Below, one piece after another: positions 35,876 to 44,963 of a stretch of DNA of 57,142 nucleotides. Both the position numbers and the translations under genes were made by a program. This DNA comes from Hyphomicrobiales bacterium. GTDB taxonomy: Bacteria > Pseudomonadota > Alphaproteobacteria > Rhizobiales > Beijerinckiaceae. Position 1 is the stretch's first letter. The number at the start of each line of letters is the position of its first letter. The notes under the pieces were generated by a model. It ran no database searches, had not been told where the DNA came from, and saw only the letters and a program-made list of their open reading frames with translations. Where the stretch lies: positions 1-57,142 of the forward strand of contig JAQGKD010000095.1 of NCBI GenBank assembly GCA_028290285.1, read 5' to 3'.

Positions 35876-37312
35876 TTATGGGCGCATGCCGATGAACTTG
35901 ATCTGCGAATATTCGGCGATGGCATAGCGCACGCCTTCGCGACCGACACCGCTTTGCTTCATGCCGCCGAATGGATAGGCGTCGAGGCGGAAGCGGCTCG
36001 CTTCATTGATCCAGAGCGCGCCGACGTCGAACTCGTCGGCGAAGCGCATGGCATGACCGAGCGACTTCGTGAACACAGCACCCTGGAGTCCGAAGGGGGA
36101 GTCGTTGGCCAGTTCCAGCGCGTGATCGATGCCGTCGAATGGTACGACGACCGCCAGCGGCCCAAAGACCTCTTCACACCAGATCCGCGCATCTCTCGGC
36201 ACATCGACAAAGATACCGGGGCTGACGATCGCGCCCTCTCGCCGTGGTGCGAGGACCGCACGGGCTCCACGTGCAATCGCGTCCTCGCAGAATCCCATGA
36301 CGCGATCGGCCGAAGCCGCGCTCACCATGGGCCCGATGTCGGTGGCCGGGTCGAGCGCTGAGCCAACGCGGAGGGCCGACGCCGCAGACGCAAAGCGAGC
36401 GACAAACTCGTCGAGAACACAGCGGTCGACGAGGATACGTTGGGCCGATATGCACTGTTGCCCGCTTGCCTCGAATGCCGCAGCGGCAATCCGTTGCGCC
36501 GCATCGGCCACATCGGCGTCGGCGAGAACGATATTGGCGGCGTTGGAGCCGAGTTCAGCCAGAAACTTCTTCGCCCCCGCGATCCGCGCGAGCGCCTGGC
36601 CGCCAACGGTTCCACCCGTAAACGACACGACAGAGACGCCGTTATGCCCCGCCAGCGCGGCGGCTGTCTCGCGATCCCCGGTCACGATGTTGAACAGCCC
36701 CTTGGGGAGTCCCGCATCTGCGAAAAGCACAGCAAGGCGGAGAGCGGTTCGCGTGCCCGCCGGCGCAGGCTTTCCGATGAAGGCGTTGCCGGCCGCGATG
36801 GCCGGCGCTGCTTTCTGGATAAGCAGGTTCACAGGCGCGTTGAAGGGCGTGATGCCGGCGACCACACCATAAGGAACATGGCGCGTGAAGCCGAAATGCG
36901 CTGTCCCCGGAACAACGGAATCGAGGGGGAGAACCTCGCCGGTGATCTGGGGGAGTGCCGCGGCGCACGCTTCGATGAACTCGACCCCGCGCTTGATTTC
37001 CACGCGCGCGATACGGATCGGCTTGCCGACATCCTCCCGAATGATTTGCGCCAATTCCTCGCTCGCACCCGCGAGTGATCGGGCGCAGGTCTGGAGCCAG
37101 GCGATACGTTGATGGACAGGGCTCGAACGGTTTGCGCGATAGAACGCCGTTGCAGAATGGACAGCGGCTTCGACTCCCTCGATGCCTGCTTCCCGGATCG
37201 TGCCGATCCGCTCTCCGCTCTCCGGTGCCACGAGCGGGAACTCCTGTTGACCAGCCGGACAACTGATCCCATCGATATGTGAAACATAAACAGGGCAGGG
37301 CAGGTGTGTCAT
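35876..37312 (-). CDS. NAD(P)-dependent aldehyde dehydrogenase
   Basis: A 478-residue ALDH superfamily enzyme that oxidises an aldehyde to the acid. The catalytic cysteine is C287 (EASGQQCISAQ), the general base E253 (FLAELGSNAANIV), the oxyanion asparagine N158 (TPFNAPVN), and the cofactor motif is FTGGTVGGQALA at 231-242. The C-terminal INEASRFRLDAYPFGGMKQSG block is normal. It is divergent from the aspartate-dehydrogenase-like gene across 176 bp. The substrate cannot be fixed; an aldehyde arising in the same pathway is likely. Confidence 0.92.
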   Translation of the reverse strand: MTHLPCPVYVSHIDGISCPAGQQEFPLVAPESGERIGTIREAGIEGVEAAVHSATAFYRANRSSPVHQRIAWLQTCARSLAGASEELAQIIREDVGKPIRIARVEIKRGVEFIEACAAALPQITGEVLPLDSVVPGTAHFGFTRHVPYGVVAGITPFNAPVNLLIQKAAPAIAAGNAFIGKPAPAGTRTALRLAVLFADAGLPKGLFNIVTGDRETAAALAGHNGVSVVSFTGGTVGGQALARIAGAKKFLAELGSNAANIVLADADVADAAQRIAAAAFEASGQQCISAQRILVDRCVLDEFVARFASAASALRVGSALDPATDIGPMVSAASADRVMGFCEDAIARGARAVLAPRREGAIVSPGIFVDVPRDARIWCEEVFGPLAVVVPFDGIDHALELANDSPFGLQGAVFTKSLGHAMRFADEFDVGALWINEASRFRLDAYPFGGMKQSGVGREGVRYAIAEYSQIKFIGMRP

Positions 37313-37488
37313 GGCAATCTCCGCGCTCGATCCGCTTCGTCTCTACATCCAGGGCTACGATGCGACAAGGCCACGCGCGGCGACAGCAGAAATATCAGTG
37401 CGCCTGGCGTTCACGGGCAGAAAGTGCTTGGGGGCGTCACATGCTCCGCTATGATCGCAGCTTCGTGGTGAATGGGAGTGGCGACGGC

Positions 37489-38313
37489 ATGCGCGTTCGG
37501 CATATCGGACTTATCGGCGTCGGTGCGATTGGTCGCAACGTTGTCGCTCGTCTGTCCTCTGGCGTGGCGTCGTCGCGCTTCACAATCCTTCGTCGCACGC
37601 TCGAGGAAAGCGATGCGGGTAGCGCGATGATCACACAGGTAGCCAATGTCGAGGCGATGATTGCGGCTGCGCCGGATGTTGTTGTGGAGGTCGCCGGGCA
37701 CCATGCCTTGCAGGAACTGGTGCCGCGCATTCTCGAGGCGGGCATCAGCGTTATTGCTGCATCGGCAGGATCTCTGGTGCAGGATGATGGGGAGGGAAGT
37801 CTTGCCGAGACCTTGCAGAGCTGCGCGGCAAAACATGGTGCGCGCCTCATCGTGCCCGCCGGAGCAATTGGCGGTCTTGATTACCTAGCTGCCGTTGCCC
37901 CCCTCGATGATCTCCGCATCGAATACACGTCGCGCAAGCCGCCCAATGCCTGGCTTGACGAGCTGGCGGAGCGGGGCTTGCAGGAACATCAGGTGGAGGG
38001 CGAACTGGTGCTTTTCGAAGGATCGGTTGCGGAAGCGGCGCGGCTGTATCCTCGCAATCTCAACGTCGCGGCAACCATCGCACTCACTATCGGCGACGCT
38101 GGACGTATCCGCGTGCGTGTGGTGATCGATTCCAGGGCGGCAGGCAACACGCATGAGATCGAGAGCATCAGCGCTGCAGGACGCGCGCGATTCGAATTCA
38201 TCAACGCGCCTGCGCCGTCCAATCCAAAGACATCTATGGTGACGGCACTCAGCGTGGCGCACTGCGTCGAAGCCTTTTTTGTGGGACGCGTTTCATTTCC
38301 ACCAGGCGTCTGA
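37489..38313 (+). CDS. aspartate dehydrogenase family protein (NadX/DUF108)
   Basis: A 274-residue two-domain dehydrogenase. The Rossmann glycine motif is GVGAIG (residues 10-15). The later blocks VPAGAIGGLDYLAAV, RKPPNAW and YPRNLNVAATIAL identify the L-aspartate dehydrogenase family, whose members deaminate aspartate to iminoaspartate with NAD(P). The start at 37489 is preferred (GGAG eleven bases upstream); ATG at 37441 is possible. The open frame further upstream is not coding-like. It precedes a 4,5-dihydroxyphthalate-decarboxylase-like gene by 56 bp, so a catabolic role rather than NAD synthesis is likely. Confidence 0.88.
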   Translation: MRVRHIGLIGVGAIGRNVVARLSSGVASSRFTILRRTLEESDAGSAMITQVANVEAMIAAAPDVVVEVAGHHALQELVPRILEAGISVIAASAGSLVQDDGEGSLAETLQSCAAKHGARLIVPAGAIGGLDYLAAVAPLDDLRIEYTSRKPPNAWLDELAERGLQEHQVEGELVLFEGSVAEAARLYPRNLNVAATIALTIGDAGRIRVRVVIDSRAAGNTHEIESISAAGRARFEFINAPAPSNPKTSMVTALSVAHCVEAFFVGRVSFPPGV

Positions 38314-38369
38314 CCAATCGAAGCTGAAACCGACATGCGCAGAGGCGCGAGTCAAAACAGGAGTATCAA

Positions 38370-39362
38370 ATGGCAAATCTCCGGCTCAGTCTGGCTTGTG
38401 GCCCCTACGATCGAACGCAAGCCCTGATCGACGGCTCGATCCGCCCGGACGGAATCGACCTCACCTATCTCACACTGCAGCCCGCCGAAATCTTCTGGCG
38501 CATGTTGCAGTACCAGGAGTTTGACGTCTCGGAGATGTCGCTGTCCAACTACACGACGCTCGTTAGCCAGGGCAATTCGCCCTACATTGCCATCCCTGTC
38601 TTCCCCTCGCGTGTGTTTCGTCACGGCTATTTCTTCATCAACACGGAGAAGGGCATCGAGCATCCGCACGATCTCATCGGCAAGCGCGGCGGCGTGCCTG
38701 AATACAGCATGACGGCTGGCGTCTACATGCGCGGCCTCCTGCAACACGAATACGGCGTGATGCCCAATCAGATCGATTGGGTGCAGGGCCGCACCGACCG
38801 TCTAGGTCGCAAGCTGCCGCCGGATATCAGACTCACGCAGGGCGACCCGCGTGTGGAACTCGGCGATCTTCTGGAGCGCGGTGAGATCGATTTCATGATG
38901 ACGGCGAATAATCCAATTTCCTTCCGGAAGGGTTCGCCGAAAGTGCGTCGCCTCTTCCCGAACTACGCGGAAGTGGAAAAGGATTACTATCGTCGCACGA
39001 AGATCTATCCGATCATGCACACGGTGGTCATCAAGCGCGAGATCTACGATCGTGACCCGTGGGTCGCCATGAGCCTTTACAAGGCTTTTTGTGCAGCGAA
39101 AGAGCGCTCGTACAAGCTCATCATGGAGACCGGTTCGCCCAAGGCCTCGTTCGCGTGGCTTCAGTCGATGATCGAGGAAGAGCAGCAGATCATCGGTAAG
39201 GACTGGTATCCCTATGGCATCACGCCCAACAAGGAGACGATCGAGGCGCTCCTGCAATATACGTTCGAGCAGGGCCTCAGCGATCGGCTATTGAACATCG
39301 AGGAGCTGTTCGCCCCGAGCACCCTGCGAGATATCCCTCTGGGCGAGGGCCAACTCGTCTGA
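38370..39362 (+). CDS. 4,5-dihydroxyphthalate decarboxylase family protein
   Basis: A 330-residue protein of the Pht5-like family, which has a periplasmic-binding-protein-like fold but acts in the cytoplasm. It starts MANLRLSLACGPYDRTQAL, with no signal peptide. The blocks DGSIRPDGIDLTYLTLQPAEIFWRM, FPSRVFRHGYFFIN and FMMTANNPISFRKGSPKVRRLFPNY are characteristic. Proven members convert 4,5-dihydroxyphthalate to protocatechuate; many relatives have other or no known substrates. No phthalate dioxygenase is nearby, so the substrate may differ. Confidence 0.85.
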   Translation: MANLRLSLACGPYDRTQALIDGSIRPDGIDLTYLTLQPAEIFWRMLQYQEFDVSEMSLSNYTTLVSQGNSPYIAIPVFPSRVFRHGYFFINTEKGIEHPHDLIGKRGGVPEYSMTAGVYMRGLLQHEYGVMPNQIDWVQGRTDRLGRKLPPDIRLTQGDPRVELGDLLERGEIDFMMTANNPISFRKGSPKVRRLFPNYAEVEKDYYRRTKIYPIMHTVVIKREIYDRDPWVAMSLYKAFCAAKERSYKLIMETGSPKASFAWLQSMIEEEQQIIGKDWYPYGITPNKETIEALLQYTFEQGLSDRLLNIEELFAPSTLRDIPLGEGQLV

Positions 39363-39377
39363 AAATTCTCGCTAAGA

Positions 39378-39405
39378 ATGCGGCCGGATCACTCCGGCCG
39401 CATTG
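39378..39405. terminator. bidirectional hairpin terminator
   Basis: A perfect 12-bp stem, AATGCGGCCGGA and TCCGGCCGCATT, around loop TCAC. It lies between the convergent ends of the decarboxylase-like gene (stop at 39362) and the TctC gene (stop at 39412). AT-rich flanks follow on the plus side. Confidence 0.8.
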
Positions 39406-39411
39406 CATTGC

Positions 39412-40491
39412 TTATTGCTTGAGAAGGGCCTTCGTCAGTTCGAGCGTGGCTTTGGGCGTTTTCATCACTTCGCGCGTGACATCGTCCATTTCTTCGCCGG
39501 TCGCGCCGAAAATCGGAATTTCACGGCCTTTCATCGCATCTACGAACACGGGATCGTTGACCATCTTCTGGAAAGCGGTGCGCAGTGCGGCCAGTCTCTC
39601 CGGAGGAACACCCGGCGTCGTGATGATCGAGCGCCCAATTTCGGAGGAGGCGCCGATGGCGCGCAACACTGCAGTGCCCTCGGCCGACGTGCCCAGCTCC
39701 CCAATGGTGGGAACATAGGGCAAGAGTGGATGCCGCTTGATGGCGGTTTGATAGAGGATTGGAGCCGCTCTCTTCGTCACCCAATCCGGATTGCGCTGCA
39801 TGATGAAGGTGAGGCCCACCGAGCCGATCAGCTCCACTTCGCCGCGCTCGGCGGCCAGGTAAGCGTCGGCACTCCCACCATAGCCGGATACGATCTTGAA
39901 TTTCGCGCCACCAAACTTCGCGAGGGCGGCGGGGACGAGGTAGCCCGGCGATGCGCCGCCGGTGGCGCCGACGACGATCTCCTGCTTGCGTGCGTCATCG
40001 AATGTCTTGAACTTCGCTCCGGGACGACCTGCTCCAACATCGACATTGTCCAGCAGGCGGCCCAGATAGTTGAGCTTGGTGACGTCGAAGGTCGCCGCGT
40101 CTTCGTTCATGGCTGCGTCGAGGGCCAATGTCTGCGAGACGCTGCCGAAATAGGTGCCGTCGCGCGGCGCGGCGCCGTAAAGGTACTTCGCCGCTACAAA
40201 GCTACCGCCGCCGGGCATGTTCTGCACGATGACGGTCGGGTTGCCTGGCAGGTACTTTCCGAAATTCTCTGCGAAGACCCGGCCGTAAATGTCATAGCCG
40301 CCGCCCACTGCGTAACCGACGATCACGCGTAACGTCTTACCCTTGTAGAAATCCTCGACAGGGTCCGCAGAAGCGCCGGAAGCGAGACCCGTAAGTGCGG
40401 CCAGCATGCCGACGGCCGCGTAAAGCCCGTTTTTGCGATGCGTCCCTCTGTCGCTGCTGTTCGATTTTCCAGTTGATGCGTGCGCAGACAT
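39412..40491 (-). CDS. TctC/Bug-type periplasmic substrate-binding protein (copy 4)
   Basis: A 359-residue receptor with an N-terminal extension before the signal helix (GLYAAVGMLAALTGLASGASA). The loop is GYAVGGGYDIYGRVFAENFG, with NMPGGGSFVAAKYLYGAAPRDGTYFG following. The start at 40491 is fixed by GGAGGT upstream and by a well-placed promoter (40519-40548), giving a leader of only about 20 nt. It is the only receptor copy here with RutR-like sites upstream, which ties it to the molybdenum-hydroxylase island. No TctA/TctB genes are near. Confidence 0.9.
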   Translation of the reverse strand: MSAHASTGKSNSSDRGTHRKNGLYAAVGMLAALTGLASGASADPVEDFYKGKTLRVIVGYAVGGGYDIYGRVFAENFGKYLPGNPTVIVQNMPGGGSFVAAKYLYGAAPRDGTYFGSVSQTLALDAAMNEDAATFDVTKLNYLGRLLDNVDVGAGRPGAKFKTFDDARKQEIVVGATGGASPGYLVPAALAKFGGAKFKIVSGYGGSADAYLAAERGEVELIGSVGLTFIMQRNPDWVTKRAAPILYQTAIKRHPLLPYVPTIGELGTSAEGTAVLRAIGASSEIGRSIITTPGVPPERLAALRTAFQKMVNDPVFVDAMKGREIPIFGATGEEMDDVTREVMKTPKATLELTKALLKQ

Positions 40492-40518
40492 CGAGGGACC
40501 TCCAGGTGGCTTGACGAT

Positions 40519-40548
40519 ATTAGACGGGCGGTGTCGCGGTCCTGTCAA
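40519..40548 (-). promoter_or_regulatory. sigma-70-type promoter of TctC copy 4
   Basis: On the minus strand a consensus -35 TTGACA (40548-40543) is followed after 18 bp by TCTAAT (40524-40519). Transcription would start near 40512, about 20 nt before the start codon. A palindromic operator lies 17 bp upstream of the -35. Confidence 0.55.
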
Positions 40549-40565
40549 CGCGAAAGGCATTTCAT

Positions 40566-40581
40566 TTGACCATTTGGTCAA
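40566..40581. promoter_or_regulatory. RutR-like operator, site 3
   Basis: TTGACCATTTGGTCAA: two perfect 7-bp arms (TTGACCA, TGGTCAA) with a 2-bp centre. This equals the RutR consensus TTGACCAnnTGGTCAA as I recall it. It sits just upstream of the -35 of TctC copy 4. Confidence 0.7.
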
Positions 40582-40676
40582 CAGACCCGGTCGGCGATTG
40601 CGTCGCAACGGATCATGCTGCGATGCGGTCACGACCGCGTCGTGCGATCAAGACAGGTCGACGAGCGAAAGCATCC

Positions 40677-40692
40677 TTGACCAGATGGTCAA
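40677..40692. promoter_or_regulatory. RutR-like operator, site 4
   Basis: TTGACCAGATGGTCAA: the same perfect arms as site 3 with centre GA, 111 bp (about ten and a half helical turns) further upstream. Two exact copies in one 380-bp intergenic region (40492-40871), which otherwise holds no supportable gene, make chance very unlikely. Confidence 0.7.
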
Positions 40693-40871
40693 TCAGCGAA
40701 TGCAGGGTTCGTGCCACTCGGGAAGAATGGTCATCGGCAATGCGAGATTCTTCGCCGTGCTCTTTTGCGCAGGCAGCGCTCATTCCATGGGCGCGCCGCC
40801 AAAGGTGAATGCTCCCGCGCTGGGTGCGCCGGATCATAGAAACGCAGGCAGAGAACCTCGAGGGCTTACGG

Positions 40872-42917
40872 TCACCCCGCCACCCGGTTCTGCATGGAGA
40901 CAACGCGCTCGTCGATTTGCAACGGGTCCGTTACCGGCAGAGAGCATCGTCCGTCCATGCACACGAAGGCCGCCGACTTATCCTCTGGATAAGCCGCTAT
41001 CTGAGCCGGCCCGCCTGCGTGCTGGCGATGGACATGCCGGTCCGTGAAGGGCAGGGCGAGCGCTGCGGCTCTCAGGGCGGTAACCTCGGGTCCCACGAGA
41101 GCGATTTCCGCAGCGTTCAGCCGCTGGTCGATGGCGTTGATCGCGGCGGCATGGCCGAAGGCATTGGCGCGCAGCGCAGACAGAAGAGCCGCAATCAGCC
41201 TGTCGGCACGCGCGAGGATCGCGTCATCGCCCGTCATCGCCGCGAGCTTGACCATGGCTTGGGCAAGAATCGCATGCGCATTGGGAACTGCTTCATCTGC
41301 AGTCGGGCGTGTGCGCATGATGACGTCGGGTGCATCATCAGCCGACATGAAGAACGTGCCGCTTTCTGCATCAAGATGGTGCGCATCGAGTGCATCGGCG
41401 AGGTCGCGCGCGAAGGCGATGAGCTTTTCGGCATCGGCCTTGCGGTCTGCTTCGGCCAGCGCCAGCGCCGCCCGCATCATGGCCGCGTAATCCGAGGCCA
41501 TGCCCGGGAACACGAGCGCCCCGGCGCGCCATGCGTGACCGAGCCTGCGATGCCCGTCGACAATGCGCACCATCTTTGCCGCCACAAAATCGAAGGCTGT
41601 GCGTGCGGCCTCGATCCAGCTTTCCTCCTCGAAGATGAGACCGGCATGAACCAGCGCGGCAATGGTGAGGCCGTTCCAGTCCGCCAGAATCTTGTCGTCG
41701 AGACCGGGTCGAACACGCGTCGCGCGGGCTTCGAAAAGACGCGCGCGCAGACCCGCGAGCGTGTCTTCCGCGGCTTCGGAGGGCGGTGACAGCAAGCGGT
41801 TCAGAATGATGACGCGCGGGCCGCCGTGATGCTCGTCCTGCCAGTTGCCTTCGGATGTCGCATCGTAGAAGCGCCCGAAGAAACTTGCGTCCTTTGCGCC
41901 CAGAACGGCTTCGATCTCGTCGTAGGTCCAGACATAGAACTTGCCTTCGACGCCCTCGCTGTCGGCATCCAGGCTCGCGCTGAATGCGCCGCCTGCCGTG
42001 CGCATTTCGCGCAGCAGCCAGCCGACCGTGGCGCGCGCGGCTCGTGCAAAGAGGGGCTCTTTCGTTTCACGCCACGCGAGTGCCAGCAGGTCTAGCAGCT
42101 GCGCATTGTCGTAGAGCATCTTTTCGAAATGCGGCACGAGCCAGCGGTCGTCCACGGAATAGCGGGCGAAGCCGCCTCCCAGATGATCGTAGATGCCGCC
42201 CTCGCACATGCGTCGCAGCGTGAGTAGCACGGCATCACGCGCGCCTGCGGGTTCGCCACCGCGTCCCGCACGCCAGAGCAGTTCCAGCGCAGGCGGATTA
42301 GGAAATTTCGGCGCGCCCTTCAGTCCGCCGTTCACGGGATCCATCGCCGCGGTGATGCGCTCGGCGTAGAATTTCAGGTCGGCGGGCGTGATGTCCTTCG
42401 CGTCCGCTGTGACCTGAACCTGCGTTACGGCATTGCGCAGCGCGCTCGCATTGGTGGCGACCTGTTCGGGCTGCTCATGAAAGACGCGCGACACCTCCCG
42501 AAGTATGTCGGGAAAACCCTTGCGGCCATAGCGCGTCTCTTTCGGGAAATAGGTGCCGCCCCAGAAGGGTTCGCCCTGCGGAGTCAGAAACATCGTCAAA
42601 GGCCATCCGCCCGGCTGCCCCAGCGCGTGGAGCGCAGCCATATAGACCTGATCGACATCCGGCCGCTCTTCGCGATCGACTTTGATGTTGATAAAAAGCT
42701 CGTTCATGATCGCGGCGACGCCGTCGTCCTCGAAGCTTTCATGCGCCATGACATGACACCAATGACAGGCAGCGTATCCGATCGACAGCAGGATAGGCTT
42801 CCCGCTGGTGCGCGCAGCCTCGAGCGCATCTTCGCCCCACATCTGCCAATGCACAGGATTGTCCTTGTGCTGCAGAAGGTAGGGGCTAACGGCGTCTTTC
42901 AAACGGTTTTGCAGCAT
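40872..42917 (-). CDS. thioredoxin-domain protein of the YyaL/DUF255 family
   Basis: A 681-residue protein: an N-terminal thioredoxin-like domain (residues about 1-165) with the redox motif CHWC at 51-54 in [19 protein letters not shown], then a long (alpha/alpha)6 glycosidase-like region (residues about 180-600). The opening [24 protein letters not shown] is the family hallmark. The function is not established; relatives include human SPATA20. It is an isolated gene. The last residues include a [10 protein letters not shown] segment typical of the family end. Confidence 0.93.
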   Translation of the reverse strand: MLQNRLKDAVSPYLLQHKDNPVHWQMWGEDALEAARTSGKPILLSIGYAACHWCHVMAHESFEDDGVAAIMNELFINIKVDREERPDVDQVYMAALHALGQPGGWPLTMFLTPQGEPFWGGTYFPKETRYGRKGFPDILREVSRVFHEQPEQVATNASALRNAVTQVQVTADAKDITPADLKFYAERITAAMDPVNGGLKGAPKFPNPPALELLWRAGRGGEPAGARDAVLLTLRRMCEGGIYDHLGGGFARYSVDDRWLVPHFEKMLYDNAQLLDLLALAWRETKEPLFARAARATVGWLLREMRTAGGAFSASLDADSEGVEGKFYVWTYDEIEAVLGAKDASFFGRFYDATSEGNWQDEHHGGPRVIILNRLLSPPSEAAEDTLAGLRARLFEARATRVRPGLDDKILADWNGLTIAALVHAGLIFEEESWIEAARTAFDFVAAKMVRIVDGHRRLGHAWRAGALVFPGMASDYAAMMRAALALAEADRKADAEKLIAFARDLADALDAHHLDAESGTFFMSADDAPDVIMRTRPTADEAVPNAHAILAQAMVKLAAMTGDDAILARADRLIAALLSALRANAFGHAAAINAIDQRLNAAEIALVGPEVTALRAAALALPFTDRHVHRQHAGGPAQIAAYPEDKSAAFVCMDGRCSLPVTDPLQIDERVVSMQNRVAG

Positions 42918-43041
42918 CGCTCGTCACCCTGTGTCTCCGCCCGCGCATCCTACAGAGATGCGGCCGGGCAGGAAAGATTTGGCGCGGACAAGTCCAAATT
43001 CCAGCTTTGCGCCCGTGGCATGCATGGCCTAGTCTGGGCGC

Positions 43042-43983
43042 ATGACGACAACGGGAGCGCCACCACAATCGAGTCCGCCGGGCGGGGAGGGGAATGCGTT
43101 CCAGCGGGCGCGTGGCCGGTTCGATTCCATGTCAAACAATTCGCTTGGCATTTTCTATGTCTCGATGGGCTCGCTCATGCTCGTCGTCATGGCATCGATA
43201 GCAAAGTTCCTCGGCACTCGGTTGCCGGCGTTCGAGCTGCTCTTCTTTCGTTCCTTCGTCGGCTTTCTCTTTATCCTGCCGCTGTTCATGCGCGATCCGA
43301 TGGAGCCCTTCAGGACGAAGCGTCCGGGCATGCATCTCATTCGCGGGATGATGGGCTCGGCGGGAAACTTCTGCTTCTTCTGGACGATCACGCATATGTT
43401 GCTCGCCGATTCCATGGCGCTGCAATTCTCCCGTCCGCTCTGGACCATTCCGCTGGCCTTCTTCTTCCTCGGGGAAGTCTCGAACCTTCGCCGCACCATG
43501 GTGTCTGTCGTCGGCTTTATCGGCGTGTGGATGTATGCGCGCCCCTTCACGGCCGGGTTTGATCCGAATGCCTTGATCGGCGCGCTCGGCGCTCTGTTTG
43601 CAACGCTCGTGGTGATCTCGATCAAGCGATTGTCCACGACCGAGCCGACGCGCGTCATCATGTTCTACTATGCGGTGTGGAACGCGATCTTCTCGCTCGT
43701 GCCTGCGATCTTTGTCTGGATGACGCCGACCTGGCCGGAGCTGTCACTGCTCATCGTCCTCGGCTTCCTCGGCATTGCCGGGCAGGGCATGATCACCAAG
43801 GGAATTCACTACGGGGACGCGACCGCGCTCGCGCCGCTCGACTACTCGCGCATCGTCTATGCAGCGGCGATAGGTTATGTGGTGTTCGGTGAAATTCCTG
43901 GCTGGTGGAGCGTCGCAGGCATGCTGCTCATCGTCGTCGCCTCGATTTATCTCGTCATCGTCGAGAAGAAAAAGGCCGCCTGA
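43042..43983 (+). CDS. DMT superfamily (EamA) transporter
   Basis: A 313-residue protein with about ten membrane helices in two EamA repeats. RSFVGFLFILPLFMRDP, LADSMALQFSRPLWTIPLAFFFLGE and LAPLDYSRIVYAAAIGYVVFGEIPGWW are typical of the RhaT/YdcZ-like exporter group. The first start at 43042 adds a 29-residue hydrophilic leader; ATG at 43129 (MSNNSLGIFYVSMG) begins directly at helix 1 and may be the true start. Neither has a strong ribosome site. The DUF3891 gene follows after 23 bp, so the two may be co-transcribed. Confidence 0.88.
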   Translation: MTTTGAPPQSSPPGGEGNAFQRARGRFDSMSNNSLGIFYVSMGSLMLVVMASIAKFLGTRLPAFELLFFRSFVGFLFILPLFMRDPMEPFRTKRPGMHLIRGMMGSAGNFCFFWTITHMLLADSMALQFSRPLWTIPLAFFFLGEVSNLRRTMVSVVGFIGVWMYARPFTAGFDPNALIGALGALFATLVVISIKRLSTTEPTRVIMFYYAVWNAIFSLVPAIFVWMTPTWPELSLLIVLGFLGIAGQGMITKGIHYGDATALAPLDYSRIVYAAAIGYVVFGEIPGWWSVAGMLLIVVASIYLVIVEKKKAA

Positions 43984-44006
43984 GCTTTGCAGGAAGGAGT
44001 CGTGTC

Positions 44007-44804
44007 ATGATCGTGCGCACGCGAGCCGATGGATCGCTCATTCTCATCACTCAGAACGATCACGCGCGCTTGTCAGGCCTTTTCGCGGCCCATTGGGGCA
44101 ATGCGGAATTCGAGGTGCCCCGACAGCGTGAATCCGTCATTCGCGCCGCCGCCTACCACGATTGGACGTGGTCGCGCTACGAAGCTGCGCCGCACTACGA
44201 TCCCGCCGCGCGAACGACGCCGAATTTCCGTCAGGTCCACAGCGATCCGGAGCAGCTGGCGGCCTACCAGAAGGCGCTGGACTGGGTGGTGGATGTCGAT
44301 CCCTATGCGGGACTGCTGGTCAGCCGTCACCGCACCGGGCTCTGGCGCGGCCGTTACGGTGCTATCTCGGAGCCGGCTTACAACGCAGCACCGCACGTCG
44401 CCCCGGAGTTGGACGCCTTCATTGCGCGCAACGAGGCCCGCCAGGAAGCGCTGCTGGCGGCATACGACCGCGCGGCCTTCCGCATCGATTATCAGCTCCT
44501 GCAGGTCTGGGACTTTCTGTCGCTCTACTGGTGCACGAACGAGGTCCCCGGAGAGATGCGCATCGCCTTCGCTCCGACGAGCTATGGCGGTGACGGCAAG
44601 ATGGGCGTGCCTCTCACCCTGACGCCGCTCGGGCCGGGGCGGGTCGCGATCGATCCGTTTCCATTCGAGGGCGACGTGCTGGAGGGCGGGTACGTCTATC
44701 GGCATTTGCCGGTCGCCGGCTTCCCGGATGTCGAGGCGTTCCGGCAAGCTCTCTGGGGTGCCGTACCGCAGGTTGAGACGTTAAGCGTCGTGCGTAAGGC
44801 GTGA
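44007..44804 (+). CDS. DUF3891 family protein
   Basis: A 265-residue soluble protein. It begins MIVRTRADGSLILITQNDHARLSG and has the AAAYHDWTWSRYEAAP and LLVSRHRTGLWRGRYG segments that define DUF3891. The histidine/aspartate pattern (DHARL, YHDW, SRHRTG) suggests a metal-dependent HD-like fold, but this is not proven for the family. AGGAAGGAG upstream fixes the start at 44007. It follows the DMT transporter by 23 bp. The function is unknown. Confidence 0.82.
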   Translation: MIVRTRADGSLILITQNDHARLSGLFAAHWGNAEFEVPRQRESVIRAAAYHDWTWSRYEAAPHYDPAARTTPNFRQVHSDPEQLAAYQKALDWVVDVDPYAGLLVSRHRTGLWRGRYGAISEPAYNAAPHVAPELDAFIARNEARQEALLAAYDRAAFRIDYQLLQVWDFLSLYWCTNEVPGEMRIAFAPTSYGGDGKMGVPLTLTPLGPGRVAIDPFPFEGDVLEGGYVYRHLPVAGFPDVEAFRQALWGAVPQVETLSVVRKA

Positions 44805-44815
44805 CGCGAAAGCCC

Positions 44816-44860
44816 TATTGCGAGACTGCGCGGGATCTCTTCGCTGCGTTCGCGATGACG
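44816..44860. repeat. REP-like dispersed repeat, partial copy
   Basis: It begins ATTGCGA and ends GATCTCTTCGCTGCG-TTCGCGATGACG, the right half of the CGTCATTGCG...CGCAATGACG palindrome family also seen at 54011-54093. It lies between the DUF3891 gene and TctC copy 5. Confidence 0.5.
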
Positions 44861-44963
44861 GCGCCAGGCCGGGGCTTTTGAACATGAACTCGCTAGGCTA
44901 AGCTCCTCCCAGAAAGCGGTCAGGACCCGACAAGCGGTCCGGCGGCATCATGGGAGGATACGA

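Noticed and set aside
38370..39362. Periplasmic binding protein of an ABC importer
   Set aside because: The fold is similar, but there is no signal peptide and the conserved blocks fit the 4,5-dihydroxyphthalate decarboxylase family better.
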